A stretch of DNA of 22,451 nt from an uncultured Bacillaceae bacterium. GTDB lineage: Bacteria > Bacillota > Bacilli > Bacillales > Caldibacillaceae. Under the pieces are notes generated by a model. The model saw only the letters and a list, made by a program, of their open reading frames with translations. It did not search any database and had not been told where the DNA came from. The first letter of the stretch is position 1, and the number at the start of each line of letters is the position of its first letter. The position numbers and the translations under genes are program-made. Positions 7,254 to 13,921 of this stretch are shown piece by piece. The stretch spans positions 1-22,451 of the forward strand of contig CALKAK010000093.1 of the NCBI GenBank assembly GCA_937983015.1. Reading direction: 5' to 3'.

Positions 7254-7976
7254 ATGGATTTCGATACAAGAAACGGTTGGTATTTTCTCCATCTATTCTG
7301 GAAGATCAATTGGCCCGAATACAAGAAGGTAGCCACTGAAACAAAAAAATCCCAGTTAGAAGAACTTAAGGAAATCATCGCCGAATTTGAAGACTGTGCA
7401 CAAAATGATCGAGGGAGTTATGGCCTCGGACGTGTCATCGGCCACAAAGCCGATTTTGCCATTATGATCCTCCATGAAGATATTCAGAAATTGATCGACT
7501 GGCAAGATCGCCTGAAAAGACTCGATTTATTTAATGAGGCAGAATTAGTTGTCAGCTACTTATCCGTATGCGAAGTAACTAATTATGTCATCGAAAAATT
7601 AAGCGATTCCAACCCTTATGTCCAAAATAAATTAAAACCGAAAATCGGCAATGATAAATACTTCTGTTTCTACCCGATGAACAGAAAACGTGACTGGTAC
7701 AGTTTACCTTTTGAAGAAAGAAGAAGAATGCTGTCCTCCCATAATCGCGTAGGTAAAGGGTATGATAAGAAAATCAGCCACTACGTCACCAACTCCTTCG
7801 GTTTTGATGATCACCAGTGGGCAGTAACCCTTGGCGTTAACGATTTTGAAGATATTAAAAACATCGTTTATGAGATGCGCTTTGACGAAGCCAGTGCCAA
7901 ATACGGAGAGTTCCCGTATTTTATAACTGGTGAATTCATTACCCGGGAAAACCTGGATCAATATTTTATTCGTTAA
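7254..7976 (+). CDS. hemQ: HemQ-like coproheme decarboxylase (ChdC), divergent active site
   Basis: HemQ/ChdC oxidatively decarboxylates two propionates of coproheme III with H2O2 to give heme b, the last step of the coproporphyrin-dependent pathway. The 240-residue product is collinear with the family (about 250): NGWYFLHLF at the start, CFYPMNRKRDWY (138-149), then FEERRRMLSSH (153-163) and YEMRFDEASAKYGEF (206-220). Conserved residues seen are the catalytic Tyr140, the proximal heme-ligand His163 and Arg209. Against my memory of the Geobacillus enzyme, Lys149 is Arg144, distal Gln185 is His176, and four residues are missing after Arg146. ATG 7254 is chosen over 7248 because GGAGG is 9 bases upstream. 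It opens the Fur-boxed operon. It may be a specialised paralogue; whether a second hemQ exists cannot be seen here. Confidence 0.85.
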   Translation: MDFDTRNGWYFLHLFWKINWPEYKKVATETKKSQLEELKEIIAEFEDCAQNDRGSYGLGRVIGHKADFAIMILHEDIQKLIDWQDRLKRLDLFNEAELVVSYLSVCEVTNYVIEKLSDSNPYVQNKLKPKIGNDKYFCFYPMNRKRDWYSLPFEERRRMLSSHNRVGKGYDKKISHYVTNSFGFDDHQWAVTLGVNDFEDIKNIVYEMRFDEASAKYGEFPYFITGEFITRENLDQYFIR

Positions 7977-7988
7977 AGGGAGATGGAG

Positions 7989-8909
7989 ATGAAATACGGA
8001 ATCATTTTAATGGCATATGGAACCCCTTCCACCGAAGAAGAAATCATTCCTTACTATACGGATATTTTACATGGTAGACGCCCATCGGCAGAAATGGTCA
8101 ATGAACTTAAGATGCGGTACCGGGCGATCGGCGGTACTTCACCCCTTGCAGAGATTTCTCATGCACAGGCGAAGCTCGTCCAAAGAGAATTGGAAAAACG
8201 TTATCCTGAAGACACCTTTACCGTCATCAATGGTTACCGCCATATCACTCCGTTTGTCGGTGATGCAATCGAACGGTTGGTGAAAGAAAATGTGGATTTG
8301 ATGATCGGTCTCGTTCTATCCCCACAATACGGTAAAGAATCAAGCCAGCCTTATCACGACCTGGCCCATGCAAAAATCAAGAATCTCGGTACGAAAATTC
8401 CTTATTTAGAAGTTGAACACTGGTACCAAGAACCAGCCATTATCGAATATTGGTCGAGTAAACTCGCCGAACAGATTGGAAAACTGACCGATAAAAATTT
8501 CCGCGTCATGTTTTCCGCACATAATGTACCGGTAAATCATCATGTTAGCGATGTATATGAAGAACATGTCACCCATATGGGACAGTTGATCGCTGAAAAG
8601 GCAGAAGTTCCTGAAGATCGATGGGTTGTTGCCTGGCAAGGCGGACATTCCCCGCATGTGAAATGGCTGGAACCGGATATTGAGGAAGCAGCCGAAGCAT
8701 TGATCAGATCCGGTGTTAAACAAATCATTTCTGTCCCAATTGGTTTTATCAGTGATAATTTAGAAATTCTCTATGATTTGGATATTGAATTAAAAGAGGA
8801 AGTTGAAAAATTAGGCGGATCTTTATACCGCATTCCCATGCCAAATACGGATCCGCTCCTGATTGATGCAATTGTGCAGCCCCTTGTTAGAATCATTGAA
8901 AATCAATAA
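7989..8909 (+). CDS. cpfC: CpfC/HemH-type ferrochelatase (coproporphyrin ferrochelatase)
   Basis: This enzyme inserts Fe2+ into coproporphyrin III to make coproheme, the substrate of HemQ. The 306-residue product follows B. subtilis HemH closely at the N-terminus, with LMAYGTP containing the metal-side Tyr10, GRRPSAEMVNELKMRYRAIGGTSPL (29-53), the catalytic His178 in FSAHNVP, and Glu259 in GFISDNLEILYD. The region 205-230 is less typical: WQGGHSPHVKWLEPD in place of a WQSEGNTP-type sequence. Extra histidines (His184, His185, His220, His223) lie near the active-site elements. The start is ATG 7989, since AAAGGGAG abuts the earlier ATG at 7983. It follows the hemQ-like stop by 12 bases, which places the last two enzymes of one pathway together. 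Confidence 0.93.
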   Translation: MKYGIILMAYGTPSTEEEIIPYYTDILHGRRPSAEMVNELKMRYRAIGGTSPLAEISHAQAKLVQRELEKRYPEDTFTVINGYRHITPFVGDAIERLVKENVDLMIGLVLSPQYGKESSQPYHDLAHAKIKNLGTKIPYLEVEHWYQEPAIIEYWSSKLAEQIGKLTDKNFRVMFSAHNVPVNHHVSDVYEEHVTHMGQLIAEKAEVPEDRWVVAWQGGHSPHVKWLEPDIEEAAEALIRSGVKQIISVPIGFISDNLEILYDLDIELKEEVEKLGGSLYRIPMPNTDPLLIDAIVQPLVRIIENQ

Positions 8910-8977
8910 AGAAATGTAATTGAGAATTGATCTTCTCTATGGCTCAACAGATTCTTCGCTATGGGGAGGTTTTTATA

Positions 8978-9985
8978 CTGAAAAGAACGGTTATTTTCTT
9001 CTTTTTGATTTCATTATTGTTTATCACGGGATGCGCCACAACGACGCAAAATCAAGATTCGGGTAAAATAGCCTATAATAGCGATCCTGTCGGACAAAAG
9101 GAAGTCGACAAGCGGTCCCGAGAGAACCTTTGTATTGAACAGATCGATACGGAGTCATTTGCCGAGCGTTCTTTTCCTTATGAGCGAATTGTGGTTGATT
9201 CCAACACGATCGCTTACTATATGGCTTTATACGATGCTCCTGTGGTAGGAATCCCGAAAACATCGAAGCCCTTGCCGGAAAAATATGAAGGATTACCGGA
9301 AATCGGGATTCCTGTTGATCCGAATATCGAAGTCATCGTTTCCTTGAACCCCGATCTATTTGTCGGGGACAAGGTTCTGGAACATTTTACAAAGGAACCA
9401 CTAGAAAAGCACGGGATCAACACTATTTATCTCGATAATTCCAGTTATGATGCTGTTTACGAGAGCATTATTGAACTGGGAAAAATCTTTGAACGGGAGG
9501 AAATCGGCGAGGCTTTTGTAGAGTGCCAGAAAGAAAAAGAAGCGGCAGCACTGGCTGATATCGAGGAATTAAAAGATAAAAAAGTTGCGCTCATCCTGGG
9601 CACGGCAGAATATTTTAAACTCGGAACGAAAAACTCCTATCTCGGGAGCATCCTTGAAAAAATCGGTGTCGAAAATATAGCGAACAAGATCGGTGAAACG
9701 GACCAAGACTATATCACGTTCAGTAAAGAGAGTTTGCTAGCGGAAAATCCCGATTATATTCTCGCCATTTCCCACGGTGGGAATCCCGCCGAAGTAAAAA
9801 AAGCCTTTGAACGGGAATTCGCTCAACCAGTCTGGGATCAGGTCAAAGCAAAAGCGAACGACCAAATCTATTATTTAGACAGCAGTCAATTCCCGGTAAC
9901 GGGAACGATTCGCAATGTTGAAACATTAGAAGCACTCGTTGATCTGTTGGCAAAGGGAGCAACCAGTGATGACGTCGCAAATTAA
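8978..9985 (+). CDS. IsdE-like heme/iron-complex ABC transporter substrate-binding lipoprotein
   Basis: This is a periplasmic-binding-protein-like lipoprotein (Peripla_BP_2 family) anchored outside the membrane to capture a ligand for the adjacent permease. After MKRT a hydrophobic segment leads to the lipobox ITGC with Cys19. About 50 residues separate Cys19 from the first recognisable domain strand, longer than in IsdE as I recall it. Regions around LPEKYEGLPEIGIPVDPNIE (99-118) and SHGGNPAEVKKAFEREF (265-281) resemble staphylococcal IsdE strongly. The IsdE heme-ligand His is kept (His266); the Met ligand position is Val113. The best start is CTG 8978, with GGGGAGG 8 bases upstream and MKRT after it; an ATG at 8939 and a TTG at 8927 have poor sites. 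Product is 335 residues from CTG. It is 68 bases downstream of cpfC. Confidence 0.85.
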   Translation: MKRTVIFFFLISLLFITGCATTTQNQDSGKIAYNSDPVGQKEVDKRSRENLCIEQIDTESFAERSFPYERIVVDSNTIAYYMALYDAPVVGIPKTSKPLPEKYEGLPEIGIPVDPNIEVIVSLNPDLFVGDKVLEHFTKEPLEKHGINTIYLDNSSYDAVYESIIELGKIFEREEIGEAFVECQKEKEAAALADIEELKDKKVALILGTAEYFKLGTKNSYLGSILEKIGVENIANKIGETDQDYITFSKESLLAENPDYILAISHGGNPAEVKKAFEREFAQPVWDQVKAKANDQIYYLDSSQFPVTGTIRNVETLEALVDLLAKGATSDDVAN

Positions 9986-10967
9986 CAAAAGATTTCGCAT
10001 CTTGCTCGTGATTTTGACGCTCCTTATAGGGATCAACATCTTTGTTGGTCTCGCTTCCGGGAGCGTCTCTATCTCTTTTCAAGAAATTCTCGCGATCTTT
10101 TCCGGAAAAGATACGGATTACGCCCATATTTTTTGGCAGATTCGTTTTCCGAGGGTGCTCGGAGGAATCTTCATCGGTATTTTTCTCGCACTGGCCGGCT
10201 GTATCCTCCAAACCGTGCTGCAGAATCCTATCGCAGATCCCGGTGTGCTCGGTATCAGTTCCGGTGCCTCTTTAGCCGCGGTGATCATCATGCTTCTTTT
10301 CCCCGGGAACATCGCCCTGTTAATCCCGCTATCCTTTATCGGTGGACTCATGACCTATGCGATTGTAGCGTTGCTCACCTTTCAGAACGGTATGAAACCG
10401 ATCCACGTGATTCTGGCGGGAATTTCAATTAGCGCGATTTGGGGAGGATTTCAGGCTATTTTATTAACCGCCTACAGTGATCGTCTGGTCGGCGTGATGA
10501 ACTGGCTCAATGGGAACCTGGGAAATTTGTCTTGGGGCGATATTCGATTTTTATTAATACTGGGGACACCTGCCGTGATCCTTGCCGTGATCCTCTCAGG
10601 AAAACTGAACTTGCTTCTTTTAGGCGATGATGTGATGCATAATCTCGGTGTACCGGCCGTTTTTTACCGTTTTTTATTTTCGCTTGTTTCCGTCTATTTA
10701 TCGGCAATTTCCGTCTCTTTTACCGGAGTGATCGGTTTTGTTGGCTTAATCGTTCCCCATATCGGGCGTTTACTGGTGGGCAATAATCATTTTCGCTTGT
10801 TACCGGTCACGCTTTTATTAGGGGGAAATTTATTATTAGGTGCCGATACCCTATCACGAATCATCATCGCCCCGCAAGAGATTCCGGTCGGTACGGTCAT
10901 GTCCTTATTAGGCGGTCCCTTTTTCCTTTACCTTTTAGTGCGCCATGGGAAAAAAGGAGAGATCTAG
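9969..10967 (+). CDS. FecCD-family ABC permease for heme/siderophore-type ligand (IsdF-like)
   Basis: The product is a multi-spanning inner-membrane permease of the FecCD family, expected to act as a homodimer with about ten helices per subunit. The 332 residues show the family elements: FWQIRFPRVLGGIFIGIFLALAG near the N-terminus, QTVLQNPIADPGVLGISSGA (about 76-95), and the cytoplasmic coupling region FTGVIGFVGLIVPHIGRLLVG (about 249-269). The late segment is PVGTVMSLLGGPFFLYLL. Start ATG 9969 has AAAGGGAG 9 bases upstream and overlaps the lipoprotein gene by 17 bases, implying translational coupling. An upstream in-frame ATG at 9939 would add 10 non-family residues. Substrate cannot be read from the permease; context suggests heme or a porphyrin. 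Confidence 0.93.
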   Translation: MTSQINKRFRILLVILTLLIGINIFVGLASGSVSISFQEILAIFSGKDTDYAHIFWQIRFPRVLGGIFIGIFLALAGCILQTVLQNPIADPGVLGISSGASLAAVIIMLLFPGNIALLIPLSFIGGLMTYAIVALLTFQNGMKPIHVILAGISISAIWGGFQAILLTAYSDRLVGVMNWLNGNLGNLSWGDIRFLLILGTPAVILAVILSGKLNLLLLGDDVMHNLGVPAVFYRFLFSLVSVYLSAISVSFTGVIGFVGLIVPHIGRLLVGNNHFRLLPVTLLLGGNLLLGADTLSRIIIAPQEIPVGTVMSLLGGPFFLYLLVRHGKKGEI

Positions 10968-10969
10968 CG

Positions 10970-11740
10970 ATGATGGAAATCCGCGAGCTGACCTTTTCGT
11001 TTCGGGGACAAACGGAACCGGTGTTAAAAAACATCTCGTTTACGATTCCGAAAGGAAAAATCACGAGCGTGATTGGACCGAACGGCTCAGGTAAAAGCAC
11101 TTTATTCCGTTGCCTGACCGGACAATATAAACCACAAAAGGGAGAAGTATTGCTAAAAGGCGTACCTATAGGGCACTATAATGGTAAAAAGCGGGCAAGA
11201 CTTCTGGCGATGGTTTTTCAAAAACACCCCCAGCTGAACGGGATCACCGTTCGTGAACTTGTTGCAGCAGGACGAACTCCTTATGGCAATGGAAGAAGTG
11301 TGGCCCGCATCAATCAGCAAATTATTGATGAAGTACTCGAACAAGTCGACTTAAAAGAACTGGAAGACCGTTACATCAATGAGCTGAGTGGCGGCCAACA
11401 ACAACGGGTTTGGCTGGCCCAGGCTCTCGCCCAGGAACCAGAATTGATCTTGTTAGATGAACCTACCGCCCATTTAGATATCGAATATCAGCTAGAAATG
11501 TTAAGGTTATTGAAAAAGCTAAATGAAGTAAGAGGATTGACAATCTGTTTAATCCTGCATGATCTCACACAAGTCATCGAAATATCCGATCAAGTGATCG
11601 CCTTAAAAAACGGAACGATCAACGCTCTTGGCAACCCCCATGATGTCTTAACGAAAGAACGGATAGAAGAGCTATTCCATGTAAAATCAGAGATCTTCTC
11701 GACGAATAACGGTCAGAAACTGATCCATTATTTGTTTTGA
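10970..11740 (+). CDS. ABC transporter ATPase of the FecE/HmuV/FhuC type
   Basis: This cytoplasmic ATPase powers the adjacent importer. The 256 residues carry Walker A GPNGSGKST (36-44), the Q-loop glutamine Gln84 in MVFQKHP, the signature LSGGQ (139-143), Walker B LILLDEP with catalytic Glu164, and the switch His197 in ILHDL. VRELVAAGRTPY (about 94-105) is typical of iron-chelate and heme ATPases. The start is two bases after the permease stop, with AAGGAG about 10 bases upstream. A dedicated ATPase makes this transporter self-contained, unlike systems borrowing FhuC. It is the last gene of the operon. Confidence 0.95.
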   Translation: MMEIRELTFSFRGQTEPVLKNISFTIPKGKITSVIGPNGSGKSTLFRCLTGQYKPQKGEVLLKGVPIGHYNGKKRARLLAMVFQKHPQLNGITVRELVAAGRTPYGNGRSVARINQQIIDEVLEQVDLKELEDRYINELSGGQQQRVWLAQALAQEPELILLDEPTAHLDIEYQLEMLRLLKKLNEVRGLTICLILHDLTQVIEISDQVIALKNGTINALGNPHDVLTKERIEELFHVKSEIFSTNNGQKLIHYLF

Positions 11741-11773
11741 AATGAATTTCTGAATGTACCGGTCACTCAAAAA

Positions 11774-11797
11774 CCCTGGAACATCCAGGGCTTTAAT
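11774..11797 (+). terminator. Weak terminator after the ABC ATPase gene
   Basis: Stem CCCTGG / CCAGGG (11774-11779 with 11785-11790), loop of 5, followed by CTTTAATT. An AAA before and TTT after can extend the stem across a bulged C. The T-tract is poor in this direction; on the minus strand the same hairpin is followed by TTTTT, so it may work both ways. Confidence 0.5.
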
Positions 11798-11877
11798 TAT
11801 ACTGACAACAGATGATCAAAACTTTATCAGCACGAGAGCTTGAAAAATGTTTAGCCGTGTAATAAAGCGAATGAAAA

Positions 11878-12198
11878 TTATCCACAGTTCTGGACATCGT
11901 CACGGAAAATCCGTCCATAAGCTGTGGATATTTTTTGCATTAAATTATATAATGATATACAAGTTATCTACATGATTTTCAGAGTATCCATACTTGTGGA
12001 TAACTTTTTTTCAACAAGGTATGGATAATGTGAGTAAATCGCCAAAACCATTGATTCACAAGGGTTTTTTTGATACTATTAAAATGTTTTATTGTGAATA
12101 AACCGATTTCTTCCGGAAACTTATCCACATACTGTTAATAACTTGTGAATAATGCTATCCACAAGTTGTGTGAAACATTATTCACAAACCGTGGATAT
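11878..12198. other. oriC: oriC, left DnaA-box cluster (upstream of dnaA)
   Basis: The 610-base gap between the ATPase gene and dnaA is rich in DnaA boxes. Perfect TTATCCACA boxes are at 11878-11886 (+), 11995-12003 (-) and 12121-12129 (+). TTATTCACA variants are at 12093-12101 (-), 12144-12152 (-) and 12178-12186 (+). One-mismatch boxes are at 11923-11931 (-), 11964-11972 (+), 12020-12028 (-) and 12155-12163 (+). Weaker matches add to these, for example near 12190. The sequence between 12200 and 12340 is T-rich with no clear promoter. As in Bacillus, this cluster should load DnaA for initiation and also repress dnaA. Confidence 0.92.
11879..11936 (+). terminator. Long stem-loop built from two inverted DnaA boxes, ending in six T
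   Basis: TATCCACAG (11879-11887) pairs perfectly with CTGTGGATA (11922-11930). Inside, TGGAC (11891-11895) pairs with GTCCA (11913-11917). The right arm runs straight into TTTTTT (11931-11936). In RNA this would be a large hairpin plus U-tract, able to stop transcripts arriving from the heme operon. The arms are also DnaA boxes, so the terminator reading may be incidental. Confidence 0.4.
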
Positions 12199-12350
12199 TG
12201 TTGAAAACTCCTTTTTATCCCCTTTTTCTATTAATACGCATGAACCGTTATAAATATTATCTTTTTTCTCTTACTTTAATAATTTAAATCATCTATAGCG
12301 GGATCATTAGCGATCGGAGCGGCATCATACATACAGGGAGGGAGCGGTGA

Positions 12351-13709
12351 TTGCAGAACATAGAGGAATTGTGGCAGAAGACGTTGCAAGAAATCGAGAA
12401 AAAGATTAGTAAACCAAGTTTTGATACATGGCTGAAATCGACCAGGGCATTATCTTTCGAAGGGAACACGATCATCGTCGAGGCCCCAAATGATTTTGCC
12501 AGAGACTGGCTTGATGGAAACTATAAAGAGCTATTAACGGACATTATCGATCAATTGATCGGTGAACGGGTCAATATCAAATTCGTTATACCCCAGGCCA
12601 AAAACGAAGAGTTTGCGATCCGGCGAAATCATGTACAAATTAAACAAAACAACCGGCAAACGACAGAAGCAACGAACCATAAGAATATGTTAAATCCGAA
12701 ATATACTTTCGACACATTCGTCATCGGATCAGGCAATCGGTTTGCCCATGCTGCTTCCCTCGCTGTTGCAGAAGCACCGGCCAAAGCCTACAATCCCTTA
12801 TTTATTTACGGTGGAGTGGGACTGGGGAAAACCCATTTAATGCATGCGATCGGACATTACGTTCTCGAACATAATCCGACGGCGAATGTCGTTTACGTCA
12901 CCTGCGAAAAATTCACCAATGAATTTATCAACTCCATCCGGGACAATCGCCCCGATGATTTCCGGAATAAATATCGCAATGCTGATATTCTTTTAATCGA
13001 CGATATTCAATTTTTAGCGGGGAAAGAATCGACACAGGAAGAATTCTTCCACACCTTTAATACATTACACAGTGAAAATAAACAAATTGTCATTTCCAGT
13101 GATCGACCACCGAAAGAAATTCCTACGCTCGAAGATCGCCTCCGCTCTCGCTTTGAGTGGGGGTTGATCACGGATATTACACCTCCAGATTTAGAAACGA
13201 GGATCGCCATTTTACGAAAAAAAGCCAAAGCAGAAGGTCTGGATATCCCGAATGAGGTAATGATTTATATCGCCAATCAAATCGATACAAATATTCGCGA
13301 ATTGGAAGGTGCGCTCATCCGCGTTGTGGCCTATTCTTCGTTGGAAAACAGAGACATCACTTCCGAACTGGCCGCAGAGGCATTAAAAGGAATTATCCCC
13401 AATACGAAACCGAAAGTCATTACCATCCAAAACATCCAAAAGGTTGTATCCGATCATTACGGAATCAAAATAGAAGATTTTAAATCGAAAAAGCGAACGA
13501 AAAATATCGCCTTTCCGCGTCAGGTGGCCATGTATCTGTCCCGTGAGTTGACGGATTTATCGCTACCGAAAATCGGCGAAGAGTTCGGCGGAAGGGACCA
13601 CACTACTGTGATCCATGCTCACGACAAGATCTCTAATTTGATCCAGACGGATAAACAGTTTGAAAAAGAAATCCAGGAACTAGAGAAACTAATACGTTCT
13701 GAATCGTAA
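12351..13709 (+). CDS. dnaA: DnaA, chromosomal replication initiator ATPase
   Basis: DnaA binds the boxes on both sides of its own gene, oligomerises with ATP and opens the origin. The 452-residue product has domain I (1-81, ELWQKTLQEIEKKISKPSF), a short variable domain II (about 82-113), and AAA+ domain III starting LNPKYTFDTFVIGSGNRFAHAA. Domain III carries Walker A GGVGLGKT (154-161) and Walker B LLIDD (214-218). Domain IV carries the DNA-binding signature GGRDHTTVIHA (413-423). The start is TTG 12351, with GGGAGGGAG upstream; the family begins at this point (M-x-N-I-x-x-LW). Autoregulation is likely because ten boxes lie upstream, but I could not fix a promoter. The gap to dnaN holds more boxes rather than a strong terminator. 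Confidence 0.99.
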   Translation: MQNIEELWQKTLQEIEKKISKPSFDTWLKSTRALSFEGNTIIVEAPNDFARDWLDGNYKELLTDIIDQLIGERVNIKFVIPQAKNEEFAIRRNHVQIKQNNRQTTEATNHKNMLNPKYTFDTFVIGSGNRFAHAASLAVAEAPAKAYNPLFIYGGVGLGKTHLMHAIGHYVLEHNPTANVVYVTCEKFTNEFINSIRDNRPDDFRNKYRNADILLIDDIQFLAGKESTQEEFFHTFNTLHSENKQIVISSDRPPKEIPTLEDRLRSRFEWGLITDITPPDLETRIAILRKKAKAEGLDIPNEVMIYIANQIDTNIRELEGALIRVVAYSSLENRDITSELAAEALKGIIPNTKPKVITIQNIQKVVSDHYGIKIEDFKSKKRTKNIAFPRQVAMYLSRELTDLSLPKIGEEFGGRDHTTVIHAHDKISNLIQTDKQFEKEIQELEKLIRSES

Positions 13710-13763
13710 CTTGTTCATTGAACTCTTCGCCTGTCACATCGAACAGGCAAGTATTGTTAACGA

Positions 13764-13876
13764 TGTGGATAAACGAAACGAACTTATCAACAACTTGTCC
13801 ACATGTGGATAACTAGTTTTTATCGACAAAAATCGACTTTTCCACAAATTCAGCGTTCTTATTACTATATCTATTG
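13764..13876. other. oriC: oriC, right DnaA-box cluster and DnaA-trio-like element (dnaA-dnaN gap)
   Basis: Perfect boxes (minus orientation) are at 13764-13772 and 13804-13812. One-mismatch boxes are TTATCAACA 13784-13792, TTGTCCACA 13795-13803 and TTTTCCACA 13838-13846. The pair at 13795-13812 forms an inverted, abutting palindrome. Ten bases after the last box, the triplets TTC TTA TTA CTA TAT CTA (13856-13873) resemble the DnaA-trio run of the B. subtilis unwinding element, and AT-rich DNA follows up to dnaN. This is probably where strands open. The boxes are seen; the unwinding role is inferred from the Bacillus layout. Confidence 0.8.
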
Positions 13877-13921
13877 TCTTTTAAATCTCTAAAATAATAT
13901 TCTGTTTTGGAGGATTCCATG

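Noticed and set aside
7254..7976. First operon gene as a true chlorite dismutase or a heme oxygenase (IsdG type)
   Set aside because: The Tyr-Pro-Met motif and catalytic Tyr140 are HemQ features, and the protein is about twice the length of IsdG; the fold family is shared with chlorite dismutase but its distal Arg arrangement is not evident.
8920..8940. Second Fur-like site before the lipoprotein gene (TGAGAAT with a GAGAA/TTCTC repeat)
   Set aside because: One half resembles the Fur motif but the other does not, and a 7-1-7 layout is not present.
12201..12260. dnaA promoter candidates (TTGAAA at 12201; TATAAA at 12249; TATTAT at 12255)
   Set aside because: No -35/-10 pair has acceptable spacing and match; a promoter must exist but I cannot place it.
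13729..13748. Hairpin GCCTGT/ACAGGC just after dnaA as a terminator
   Set aside because: There is no T-tract after the stem, and dnaA-dnaN are usually co-transcribed.
13907..13921. TTG 13907 or ATG 13919 as the dnaN start
   Set aside because: TTG 13907 lies inside the ribosome binding site, and family alignment plus spacing favour ATG 13922.
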